Source: Catenaria anguillulae PL171 (Eukaryota > Blastocladiomycota > Blastocladiomycetes > Blastocladiales > Catenariaceae). From it: DNA of 42,211 nucleotides. Where the stretch lies: NCBI GenBank assembly GCA_002102555.1, contig MCFL01000207.1, positions 1-42,211 on the forward strand. The letters are read 5' to 3'. Below are positions 27,704-37,766 of this stretch, piece by piece. The first letter of the stretch is position 1, and each line of letters opens with the position of its first letter. Position numbers and translations under genes: made by a program. The notes under the pieces were generated by a model. That model saw only the letters and a program-made list of their open reading frames with translations, did not search any database and had not been told where the DNA came from.

Positions 27704-30700
27704 ATGTTCCCATTGACATTCTGGGTACTGGCGACGTTTGCCTTCGCAGTCAGAGCACAGTCTCTCCCGCCAGTCAAGTTTGGCGCATCCGCTGACTTCT
27801 CGTGCGTTGCGATCATCATGATCCCAATTATTGAAACCATTTCTCACTTGAGCACAAAATGCCTGAATGTAGAGGCTCTGCAAGGGCCATAGCGCTTTCA
27901 TACCATGCAGGGATCCGGATCGCATTTGACGAAATCAATGCGGCGGGAGGATACAATGGTCGTCAGCTCCAATTCATCACGATGGACGATCAATACATTG
28001 TCGCCAATACTCTGAGTAACGTGCAAGCCATAAAGGCGGCTCATCCAGATGTGGTTGCCTTCATGGCTTCAACGGGAACATCCAATGTGCGTGGGAGCAT
28101 CGCATGGGCGACGAACAACTCGATTGGTCTATTTTTTCCTGCATCAGGCGCAGAGGCCCTGCGAAACCCGTTTGTGCGCGTCGTTCCCAACATGGTCGGG
28201 AGCTATTTTGCCGAGGCATCGTTCGCGATTCGCCTGGCGGCGCAAGTCTTCAAGGTCAACCGCGTGGCCATTGTGTATCAGAATGACGGCTTTGGCGAGC
28301 CGCCGGCGACTCAAGCCAGAAACAAGCTGAGGGACATGGGACTCCAGCCTCACGTCATGACACACTACCCAACAGGGTCCATGAATATGACGGGCGTCGT
28401 GAATGCGCTTTTCAGCAAGGAAACACTGCCACAGGCAGTTGTTCTGTTCACGTTCGGCCCACAGACATCCAGTACGTCGCCAATGCTCCCATCTTCCAAC
28501 ATGATTCAGACTAATTCAATCTCATTTCCAATGGCAGTTGTCATTCGCGACTACCAAGCTCGCACGCAGTACCCAACCAAGTTCATTCTCATTTCCGTCG
28601 CCGACATGGTTAACCTACGCTCCATCATGGGATCCTCGGGAGTTTACGAGAATGTGTATCTCATTCGCACGGCTCCCGACCCAAACGATAACTCCCTTGA
28701 AATATCGTACGTCAGTCCTCGCCCATCCGGTTCATGTCATCGTGTGATGGGATAGTTGACTCGTATTGCATACCTCCATTCAGGCAACGATTCAATGCGG
28801 CCGCCAACTTGTACAACAACACTGTGTATCGGGAGCACTACACCATGTTGGGTTATACTGCGGGACACATGATGATGCAAATTCTCACGAGGCATGACTC
28901 ACGCACCAACGTGACCTCAGCATCTTTTCTAGACGTAGTGTACAAGACTGGTGTTTTTAACATCATGGGTTTGACCGTTGGTCCCTTTTCCGATTCATCT
29001 CAAGCACCATGCAATCAAGGCCTTCGCCAGCTGTGGCTCGCCCAAGCAACCAGCACGGGATGGCGAGCAGTTACGAATGCGCCAGGCCTCGCGGCGCTCT
29101 TGGAACCGTGGCCAAACACATGCATCTTCCAAGACAAGAAGTCGCGTTTGCCTTCCATTTGGGGCATTGGCATTGCTCCCCAGGAAACGAGTCAACTGGC
29201 GAAAGATTTCGTTGCAGGCGTCAAAGCGTCAGTTCGGTATTTCAACGAGATTGAAGGTGGAGGATTGTCCAACATTGTACTCCACACGGAAGATCTGGAC
29301 TGGAAGGGCAACAGGATGTCGGGCATCAATCCATTCTTTTCTTCATCCAACTCGACGTCTGGTGCAACCCAGGCTAATGCGATTCAGCGGTTCGTGGCCG
29401 AGTACAATGCAGCGGGTATCATTGGATCCTCCCATCTTAGTGTCGCTGGGTCGACGACAACTGGCGAGTTGGCCGAAATGCTCAACGACTTGAATGGTCG
29501 ACCTGTCGTGGGCATTTTGGGCGGCGATGCGCCGTTCCATGACTCGCCGGCAACGACGCAAATTGTACCTCACCGGGCGTCCTATGTCACTGATTTTTAC
29601 GGGCTACTCGATGCATTGTACCTTCAACGCAACCTCAAGCGCATTGGGTTGGCATGCGTGACGGGCGACGGGTCACAATTCGTTCGCATTTGTTCTCAGG
29701 CTCGCCGGGCGTTTGATACGCTCAACATGGTTCCTGCGTTTGCAAAAGAGTTTTTGCTTACGCCATCGGCACCGCTGCTGGAGGACACCATTGCAAACTT
29801 GCTTCTCCAGGACGACATGTCTTTGACGGGCGCAGTGGACGCCATCATCTACGTTGGCCCAAACCTGCAATCGTTCTCGCAAGTTTTGATCAACCTGGTC
29901 GCCCTCAAGCGCAACATCACTGTCGGTGTTGGGTCGTACCTCGACATGACCAATGCATTCATTCCTGCCAACTCTCCGCCCGTGCTTCATGTGAAAACCA
30001 CGCCGCCGCGCGGTCTGGCAAAGTACTCGAGTCTGTACGAGCACACAGACGCGTTGGGCACAGCCCTGAGTATCGCTCCATCGACGCGCGAGACAAGTGG
30101 GTTTCTGCAAGGCGTGCTTGCCACTCGTACACTCATTCGAGGTATCTCATCCCTAGCCGATCCGGAGAACGGCGCGAGCTTCATTCGCGCATCGCTCCTG
30201 AACCGTGAATATCTTTTGTTTGATGCGACCGAGACACCCATTCGAGTTGGGCCGTACCTCGATCCCATTACCGCGCAGTGCAGTCAGCCGACCAACGCAA
30301 GCTCGTGCGCCCAGCCGTTCTGCCGCCAAGGCCTCACCTCTATCTTTGTTCAGTCTCTCGGCGCTTCCATCGTTGAAGAGTACTCTTTCCCATCATGCGG
30401 GGTTCCGCCCTCTGCGTCCTTGCGCGTGCGTCTGCCCACTTGCAAAGTCCGCCATCTGTACGGAAAATCGGTCTGGACGGACATGCAGCGTGGCATGCGA
30501 TACAGCCCACAAGGAACAATTTTTTACACGGTCGTGATTGCCGGTCTGTTTGTGCTCTTGTTTGGGAGTGCTCTGCTGGGTTTGTCTCTATTCAAGATGC
30601 GTGAGCGCAAGATGAAGCGCGAAAAGAGTCAAGGAACGGCCAAGCAAACGGCATCGGCCCTCTTGATGATGGGTGCCCCAGGCAGTTCTCGTCCAGTCAT

Positions 30701-32415
30701 GTCGCCTGCTCGATCAGTGAGTCGTGGCCGCGGGTCTGCATCTGCATCGTCTACTCAGCAGCTGAAGAGCGGAGCATTGCCCGCTGTATTTGCAGGTGTT
30801 GTAGCAGTGTCAACAACCGCACCGGCAGGCTTGTCCAAGGCGGATGTGAATGGGCAAGCGTTCACCAAGAGGGAGCCAATAGTCTTGATTCGGCCTTCGA
30901 CAGCCAATTATATTGCATTGCTCGGTGTCGTCGCGGATTTTGTGACCTTCACTTTTTTGTTTTTGGTTCGCCCGATTCCCTTGCTGCTGCACGCTCACTG
31001 CCATGATCACGATGACTCACAGCTCTCCCGCATTTCACCTTCTTGACAGCCTGCGCGCATTCCATGGGTTGGGTCGTTTGCGTACAACATCATCGGAATC
31101 CAGCGGTCCGACACAGTCATTGCCAGCAATTGGTTTGGGCTCTTTTTTGCCTACTTTTACTTGATACTCGTCGTCTGTTTGGCCAACAAGGCCATCCTGG
31201 CCAAGCTTCAAGTCCATGCGCCGTTAGCGTTTGTGTTCGCGGGTTACATCTTGCCCATGTACAACTGGATCCTGATTCCCATTGTCAAGGACTTGCTGTG
31301 GCCGTTCGCAATTATTTGCACGCACAACAATTGCTTCCTCGACGACGATTGTACAGGGTTGGTTTGGACGACTGGACATTGGACCACGGCGATTCTGTCA
31401 GCCGTGGCCTTGTGGACATTTGTGCCCATGTACGTGAGCCGACCAAACCTGTTGGCTGAACTTGCGCACACAATGGGTGTACTTACTTGTGTTCTATCAC
31501 TGTAGCTATGCATTCTTTGCCCAAGCTTGGTGGAAAATCCAGCACCACCTTGACATCATCGAAGCCAACTGGATGACGCTGACCATCACGTGGCTCAAGG
31601 TAACTCTGGTTGCCCTCAATATCGTGCTGCCACACAACTTTTGGGAGGTCCAAATCATCCAAGTGCTTGCCATGGTTGGGCTCCTTGCCTTGGTCCTGTC
31701 TCACCACAAGTCAACAAACATCAAATGGTGGCACATTGTACAAGGCGTTGGGATTGGTTGTGCACTCATTTCTGCCGTGTTCGGACTGGTTGGCGAAGCC
31801 ATGGGCACGACTGACCCAACACCTTTCCTGTCAGCGCTCGTGCCAATGTGGATCCTCGTCTTTATCTGCGGCGTTGCTGCCATTCGGAGAAAGTACAGAT
31901 CCATCATCATCCCGCGCGCCCGCGAGCACCGCCGGCTGCAGTCTCGGTTCGCCAAAGTCATGGCGTTTGATGCGTCCTCGTCGTCATATGCGTCGTCGGA
32001 TGAGTCGTCTGGTGGCGATAGCAGCTCGATTCACAGCGTTGGTGGGCTCACAAAGGCCTCGGTGCAGACAATAATCAATTGGCTCATGGCCCTCGAAAAA
32101 AACAAGGTGCTCACTGGGCCAGAGGCGTCGTGGATGATGAGCGATGCAGACAAGCGCAGGCATGGGCTTGTTCACACTGTCTACACGGCCGCCGGTGGCG
32201 ATGTGGGCGGCACAGTGGAAAAGTTCCAAAAGGTGCTGATGGAGCAGCCGGCAATTGACGCAGTCAGGGCGGCCGTCAAGAGCGCGGAAGCTGAGAGTTT
32301 GGGGACAGTCAGGTTTGATACATTCGTGTCCGTGCGAGCAGAATCACATGCAGCAGTTGCAGGCAGTGCAGCATCGACGTCGCAGTTGTTGCCAACGACT
32401 GGCGGACGTCAGTAG
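27704..32415 (+). CDS. Large receptor with two PBP1-type binding domains and multi-span membrane domain
   Basis: Six exons join in phase: 27704-27801, 27873-28471, 28538-28706, 28784-30965, 31050-31429 and 31506-32415. Introns are 71, 66, 77, 84 and 76 nt; three donors are GTACGT. The product has 1445 residues. A signal peptide (MFPLTFWVLATFAFAVRAQS) is followed by a type-1 periplasmic-binding fold like bacterial Leu/Ile/Val-binding proteins and ANF/glutamate-receptor ligand domains (KFGASADFSGSARAIALSYH, AFDEINAAGGYNGRQL, VAIVYQNDGFG). A second such domain spans residues about 400-815 (SIWGIGIAPQETSQLAKDF, AEYNAAGIIGSSHLSVAG). A Cys-containing linker leads to about nine hydrophobic spans (first IFYTVVIAGLFVLLFG), one cytosolic loop of about 100 residues after the first span, and a Ser-rich then helical C-terminal tail. 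The family resembles class C receptors in plan, but the membrane part is not a standard seven-helix class C domain. An amino-acid or small-molecule sensor is inferred. Confidence 0.75.
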
Positions 32416-32878
32416 TCTCAATTCCTCGATCTGTTTTTTAGCGCTTGCAGTAGATGTGTCCCACTCATGAAGATATTGTAGTCTTTCGCAGTAAACGCAG
32501 TACCTAGCCGCTGCATGTCTGATGTTTGTTTGGGTGGATGCTGGCAAAGACCAGGTGAGTGAGCCGAAACCTCGATGCGCTTTGTCTTGGCATTTGAAAT
32601 CAACAGCTGGATTTCGTTGTTTATCCACTTAACGTCAACAAGACAACTGAGGTAGTAAGTACGGGGTACGACTTGGCGAGCCTCCATAGCTTGAAACGCC
32701 AAGCGCATCTCTGGGATCACTCCCTGCCCTGCTGGTTCTTCAAGCTGCGAGAAAGTGAGACATGCACGTCCATCCGAGTCCAATAAATATGAATGTCGGA
32801 AGGTTCCCTTGACTGATTGCTACTCGCACCAAAAAGCAAGAATGGCAACATCCTCACGCTGACATCCCATCCGGCAGC
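32416..32878. other. Intergenic region, 463 nt
   Basis: This interval lies between the large receptor and the four-span protein. A minus-strand open frame of 121 residues (32418-32783) has somewhat protein-like sequence (YYLSCLVDVKWINNEIQLLI) but opens with TTG. Plus-strand AATAAA occurs near 32782. No supported gene. Confidence 0.4.
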
Positions 32879-33439
32879 ATGATGACCCCTTCTCCACAAC
32901 CGACCGACAAGCTCGCGAAGCGGCAGTCGCGGACCTGCTGCGTCTTCATCCCTCTCAAGTTCGGGGCCATCACCATCCTTGTCCTAACCTTGATCTCGAT
33001 CGTCCTTCCGTTTTTCCTCCCCACCCCGACAATCTACATCAACAACTCATTCGTAATCGCTGCCGACAGCGTTCTTGGCTACCTCAACGGGTTTCTCGCT
33101 GGTGGCATGTTGTTCTTCATTGTGTCGAACAATCCGCTAGGCTTTCGGGCATTAACCCTGGTTAATCCGGTCTTTCTGGTGGCTTCGTTTGCGTTCGCCG
33201 TTTACGGATCGCTGGTCATCGCTCAAGAATACAAGCAGCGACAGGAGACGGTACCGCGCATGTCAATGTGGCCGTTCATTGAGTCCGAGACGGTTGGGTA
33301 TTGGGCAGCTACGAGCGCGCATTTCGCCGTGGATGCTTACTGGGCGTACGTGTTGGTTGTGTACTCGAGGGTATTCGCCGAGGAGTACAAGGTCAAGATT
33401 CAAGGACGAGGCAATCGTCGCAAAAGGGAAGTTGTGTGA
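32879..33439 (+). CDS. Four-span membrane protein of unknown function
   Basis: Protein of 186 residues from the ATG at 32879 (a second ATG is adjacent). A polar N-terminus with a CC pair precedes four hydrophobic segments: FGAITILVLTLISIVLPFFL, LGYLNGFLAGGMLFFIVS, a third around PVFLVASFAFAVYGSLVI, and a fourth around FAVDAYWAYVLVVYSRVF. The C-terminus is basic (RGRGNRRKREVV). The plan is that of small tetraspan proteins such as LAPTM- or MARVEL-like proteins, but no signature motif identifies it. It lies between sensory genes with the same strand orientation, about 440 nt downstream of the large receptor. Single exon. Confidence 0.7.
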   Translation: MMTPSPQPTDKLAKRQSRTCCVFIPLKFGAITILVLTLISIVLPFFLPTPTIYINNSFVIAADSVLGYLNGFLAGGMLFFIVSNNPLGFRALTLVNPVFLVASFAFAVYGSLVIAQEYKQRQETVPRMSMWPFIESETVGYWAATSAHFAVDAYWAYVLVVYSRVFAEEYKVKIQGRGNRRKREVV

Positions 33440-33634
33440 ACGGGCTGTGGAAATCGGCTGTGTGAAGTGTTTGGTTGTCGCGGTCGGCGTACTTGACAGT
33501 GACATTGATTAAAACATTTCATGCAAATACAAAACGTAACGTATATGAAAGAGCACTTCAAGCAACACATCTTCAATACCCAAGAGAACCCATGTCTTAT
33601 ACCAAAGTACAGCATTTAATGCACCCGCCCAAAA

Positions 33635-34846
33635 ATGTCCGCACCTCCCTCCACCGAGCCACCCGTTCTCATCCCAGAGGCTGTCGCGGTCGCATCCATT
33701 GCGACCTGGTCATTCAGTTTTGTGGTCCTCGTGCCATTCCTCGCCTTCCGCGTCGCTCCCCAAGCATTCCCACGCTCCAACCGCCACCGTTTCATTGCCT
33801 CGGAATCGTCACTACGTTACGTGCACATCCGAGCGCGCCTCTTGTTCGCACTCACGCTTGCCACGATGTTGGATGCGCTAAACAATGCGACGCATTTTAC
33901 GATTGCATGGCGCTGGGGCAAGTAGATTACCTTGGCGCATAGGCTCGTGCTGCCCGTGACATTTTCGCCGCTTCCGTCGCTTGCAGTTCTCAGCTTGTGC
34001 TATCGGTGTGCCGTAATCATTGTGTCTGACCAGGTGCAGCGCACGAGGTATGTGAAAGGGTCGCAAGTCGCCTGCATCGGTGCTTGGGCATTACATGCTG
34101 CGGGCGTGCTTGTGATGACGTATTCCATGATCGCGGACGGGGTACCACCGAGCATCCAGCTGCTCGATCGGTGGGTACCGCTGTGGGGGACGGCTGGGAC
34201 TGCGGTGTTGCCCATTATAGCGGTGGGTGGGTCCGCGTGGTCGTTGCGATTGGCGTACGATGGGCGGCGACAGAGGCAAAAGATGCGAGGAGCTGCCGAA
34301 GACGATCACACAAGTCATGTAGTAATGGGCGCTGCCAAGACGGATCAGTGGCACTCGGCTGAGCGGGAGAGCAGTGTATTGGCGACCGTCAAGGACTGTG
34401 ATGGGTCGCAGGTACCAACCAGCACTTCAGCGACGGCGTCGCTGAGTCGAAGTCTTGTCGCCGGTGTTTCACCGACCACGCTCACTCTTTCGCGGTCTCC
34501 TGGGCCCATAAATTACCCACTGACCAAGACCTTTCGCATCTTGACGTATGGAATTTTCACAACCTGGGTCCTGGCCACGATCCTGCTCCTGTTTCCCATG
34601 GTTGGCCCGATTCGGAACATTGCTCTCTTCAATTTTATCATGACCATGACCATTGCACTCGAATCGTCTTTTGAGCAGCTGCTCAAGAGGCACAATCGGC
34701 GTGCAATCCCACAGCGCCGGGTTGGAGGTGAGGCGGATCGTGCGCGGGAGGAGAAAACAACGAGGGTTGGGAATGGCAATGGTGAAATGGTAGGTGAGAG
34801 TCTGTTGGATGTTGCGGGAGAGTTTTTGAATAGAACAAATCAGTGA
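33635..34846 (+). pseudogene. 7TM receptor-like gene with one in-frame stop
   Basis: The frame runs from ATG 33635 to 34846 and aligns along its length with the intact gene at 35122-36306: PQAFPRSNRHRFIASESSLR, YVHIRARLLFALTLATMLDA, YRCAVIIVSDQVQRTRYVK, RWVPLWGTAGTAVLPIIAVG, and the C-terminal FRILTYGIF...LESSFEQLLKRHNRR. The only defect I see is a TAG at 33923-33925, at the place where the paralogue has a Tyr codon (AWRWGK-stop-ITLAHRL against AWQYGVYPVLVHRL). The frame is the same on both sides. A recent pseudogene, a natural nonsense allele, stop-codon read-through or a sequence error are all possible. An intron is unlikely because alignment continues without a gap. The intact form would have about 403 residues and seven spans. 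Confidence 0.7.
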
Positions 34847-35121
34847 ATTGTTGGCGAGCGAGCCAATGACTACGAATAGGTATTTATTAAATGTTTCCGA
34901 TTCAAGAAGCACGGAAAATGCAGGGGTATTTTCTAAATGTCTGCTACTACCAAAAGCGGCTGTCTCGTGTTTACAACCTCTGTTGGGGCGTGAGTACACC
35001 ATCCCCGGCATTAGGAGATCATGGCCTCGCAGGCAACCTTGTCGCGATCGCTGCCCAGTCAAGCGCACAATGACGCAATGAATTTTCCCTGAATGCTACG
35101 CTCGCCAAACGACCTACAATC

Positions 35122-36306
35122 ATGTCCGCACCTGCTCTCCCGCCTCTGACCGCCCTTGCCTCCATCTCAACCTGGTCACTAAGCGCCGTGCTCTGCCTCC
35201 CGCTGCTTATCCTATATATTGGCCCCCAAGCCTTCCCGCGCTCGCACCGGTCACGGTTCATTGCCTCGGACTCGTCCTTGCGCTACGTCCACATTCGTGC
35301 CAACCTATTGTTCGCACTTGCACTCGCCAACTTTGCGGATGCCGTCAACAACATTGCACACTTTACCCTTGCCTGGCAATACGGCGTGTATCCCGTCTTG
35401 GTCCATCGGCTCATATTCGCCATGACATTTTCGGGCATTGCGCCGCTTTCAGTCATGTGCCTGAGCTATCGCTGTGCAGTCATTGTGGTGACGGATGCAG
35501 GGCAACGTACCAAGTTCGTTCGTTGGACGCGGGTGGCGTGTCTTTGCGCGTGGGCGTTGCATGCGAGCGGCGTCGTGTATCAGGCCATTGCTATTGTAGA
35601 CACGGGAAACATGCCAATAAGCGTGCTGCTCGCGGAACGGTGGGTGCCATTGTGGGCAACCGTTGGAACAGGGATGATCCCATTCATTGCAGTTGGCGGA
35701 TCCGTGTGGTCGTTGAGGATGGTGAGCCGACGGTCGGCCACTGAGCCAAGCACTGCATCTAAAGTTACAGGTGCAAGCGGCGACGGGTCAACAAGGCGCA
35801 AGGATTCTCTGGCGTTGGCAACTACCTTGACGTCGACTGCGGCATCGGACCCAACAGACTCGGCGCGCCCAAGTCATTTACCACACTGTGGCTCTACAAC
35901 AACAACCGTGACCACTGTGTCCCAGTATCGGCCGCCGACTGGCGGCAAGCCAGCGCAAATCAACTATCCACTGACTCAGACTTTTCGTGTCCTCACCTAC
36001 GGCATCTTCTTCACATGGATCGCATCGTCCTTGCTGGCGGTTGTTCCCATGATCGGCCCCGTGCGCAACAACGCCCTTTTGAATCTGGTCATGACCACGA
36101 CAATTGCCCTCGAGTCGTCATTTGAGCGTCTTCTCAAGATGCACAATCGGCAGAGGAAAGGGCTACGGCGGCAGGGAGTGCACGCGGCTGCCGAAACGGG
36201 AACGAGGGACGGTGGAGGCAACAGTGAGATCATGGTGGGTGAGAGCTTACTGGATGTGGCAAGGTCAAGGGCTGATGACCAACAGAATCCACAAATGAAT
36301 TTCTAA
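35122..36306 (+). CDS. 7TM receptor-like membrane protein, second family
   Basis: Protein of 394 residues with seven predicted spans. TM1 is LSAVLCLPLLILYIG. A conserved loop PQAFPRSHRSRFIASDSSLR follows, then TM2 with NLLFALALANFADAVNNIAH, TM3 ending CLSYRCAVIVV, TM4 in RVACLCAWALHASGVVY, and TM5 after RWVPLWATVGTGMIPFIAVG. A Ser/Thr-rich cytoplasmic loop of about 90 residues precedes TM6 (FRVLTYGIFFTWIASSLLAV) and TM7 (LVMTTTIALESSFERLL). The layout, with a long loop between TM5 and TM6, resembles the 136-4570 genes, but sequence similarity is weak. It is a tandem paralogue of the 33635 gene, 275 nt away, and converges on the carotenoid enzyme gene (64-nt gap). Possible chemosensory receptor; ligand unknown. 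Confidence 0.75.
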   Translation: MSAPALPPLTALASISTWSLSAVLCLPLLILYIGPQAFPRSHRSRFIASDSSLRYVHIRANLLFALALANFADAVNNIAHFTLAWQYGVYPVLVHRLIFAMTFSGIAPLSVMCLSYRCAVIVVTDAGQRTKFVRWTRVACLCAWALHASGVVYQAIAIVDTGNMPISVLLAERWVPLWATVGTGMIPFIAVGGSVWSLRMVSRRSATEPSTASKVTGASGDGSTRRKDSLALATTLTSTAASDPTDSARPSHLPHCGSTTTTVTTVSQYRPPTGGKPAQINYPLTQTFRVLTYGIFFTWIASSLLAVVPMIGPVRNNALLNLVMTTTIALESSFERLLKMHNRQRKGLRRQGVHAAAETGTRDGGGNSEIMVGESLLDVARSRADDQQNPQMNF

Positions 36307-36370
36307 ATGCATGTGTATTGATATTCTAACGAGGATTGAGTGCTTTTTTCACCCTCCTTTGCATGGCCGG

Positions 36371-37528
36371 CTATCGACTTTTTCCCACGCACGCGACTGT
36401 TGGGCTCTTTGCCAATTGCGACACCACGGGCGCTTTTCGCGAATTTTCGCAGCTATTGACGACGGCGGACTTGATGATCTCGACCTCGTTTCTCTCTCGC
36501 TGTGGTCGCATTTGTTTGTTGGGCTCCTTGCTCCCGCCCGCCATCCGCACCCGAACAAATCCCTCCAGATATACCACATGCGGCGTTGTGACCGACGACA
36601 CCACCACAAGAAACGCTCGCCAATACGCCACCTCGCTCGCCATCCCAACCTGGTCCCAATACATGCCCATGACAAGCATGGCACCAAGTACAGGGAGCGA
36701 GAGCGGGACAACCGCCCATGCAATCATCCCACGCGTCGTGAGGGCAAGCGACGATTTCACAGACAAGAAGAACTCGAGCGCGTGCCAGAGCCCAAAGTAA
36801 ATGCCAAATGCCAGGTAGGCGTTGACGTGCGTGTAGAGCAGCGCCAAGGCAACGAGTTTTGGAACGTGGTCGCGGAGAAAGGCGGTGGGGCGGGTTGAGT
36901 GTCCGAGCAGGTAGGACAAGAGGAGGACATGTTGGGCAACGCCAGCAGTCACGGCAATTCGGCAAGCGGCCAATGTCGATGGAGCGGATGGATCTGGAAT
37001 CCACTTTGTATCGAGCGTCGTGACGGCTTGAATCACGGGGAACGTGAGGCTTGGCTGCGCAAACGTCAAGAGCGATAGGATCATGATTCCCCTCGACACA
37101 TACACGACCCAAGCGTCCAGAGTGCACGTCGCTGCACATCCATAGTACACCAATGGACTGCGCCCGCCCAAATATTCATACTCGCCCTGCCCGAAATGCC
37201 ACACGGCCATGCATAGGAAAAGTGCAAATGCGGCGGGTGGGCAAAGATACCAGAGCGTGGCGTGTGCAACCACGAGCGCAATGTATCCAGCGAAAAACTT
37301 TGCGTCGCCGCCCTTACGGCCCGTTGGGAGATGTCGCCATGCATGTACGAGGTGGTCGGCGGCGCCGTGCGGGACACCAAAGATGGCGATGAGTGCCAAG
37401 GTGAGTGGGAACGCGAGCATGTTGGTTTCTGCTGGGAACACGTGGGAACTTAGGACAGCAAGCGCTGTGGAGGCCACGGCGGGCAGAGTAAGAGGCGGGC
37501 GAGTGGGTGACGGGGGAGTGAGAGTCAT
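36371..37528 (-). CDS. blh: Brp/Blh-type beta-carotene 15,15'-dioxygenase (retinal synthase)
   Basis: Protein of 385 residues with about eight hydrophobic segments, matching the Brp/Blh family, which splits beta-carotene symmetrically into two retinal molecules using a His-bound iron. The hallmark motifs are visible: IFGVPHGAADHLVHAW (residues about 49-64, two His), MAVWHFGQGEYEYLG (third His), and YLAFGIYFGLWHALEFF (fourth His region) near the middle of the second half. The N-terminus from ATG 37528 carries a Pro-rich head, and the C-terminal 60 residues are polar and lack similarity. The family is best known from bacteria and archaea with proteorhodopsin or bacteriorhodopsin; fungal retinal is usually made by the unrelated CarX/CCD family. 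Retinal would serve a rhodopsin; none is identified in this window. Confidence 0.85.
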   Translation of the reverse strand: MTLTPPSPTRPPLTLPAVASTALAVLSSHVFPAETNMLAFPLTLALIAIFGVPHGAADHLVHAWRHLPTGRKGGDAKFFAGYIALVVAHATLWYLCPPAAFALFLCMAVWHFGQGEYEYLGGRSPLVYYGCAATCTLDAWVVYVSRGIMILSLLTFAQPSLTFPVIQAVTTLDTKWIPDPSAPSTLAACRIAVTAGVAQHVLLLSYLLGHSTRPTAFLRDHVPKLVALALLYTHVNAYLAFGIYFGLWHALEFFLSVKSSLALTTRGMIAWAVVPLSLPVLGAMLVMGMYWDQVGMASEVAYWRAFLVVVSSVTTPHVVYLEGFVRVRMAGGSKEPNKQMRPQRERNEVEIIKSAVVNSCENSRKAPVVSQLAKSPTVACVGKSR

Positions 37529-37766
37529 GATTTACTGTGGGTTGTATTGAGCATTGATCCAAGGATGCATCAAGTGACGTGGTGCGATTGACTTGAATGT
37601 TGATGCTGATGATGCTGGATCGGTGTCTGCTTTTTTGAAAGAATGTGTCGAGAACACTTCGAGTTGTGTGCATCCCTTCGCACATATTCATATTTATGTG
37701 ACACGAAAAGCACAAAGGCCAATGTCCATAAAAGAAATGTAGAGAGAGGGAGAGACGTCGACGAAT

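Noticed and set aside
32418-32783. A minus-strand small gene in the gap after the large receptor
   Set aside because: The frame opens with TTG, its first ATG is internal, and no domain, partner exon or conserved motif could be seen.
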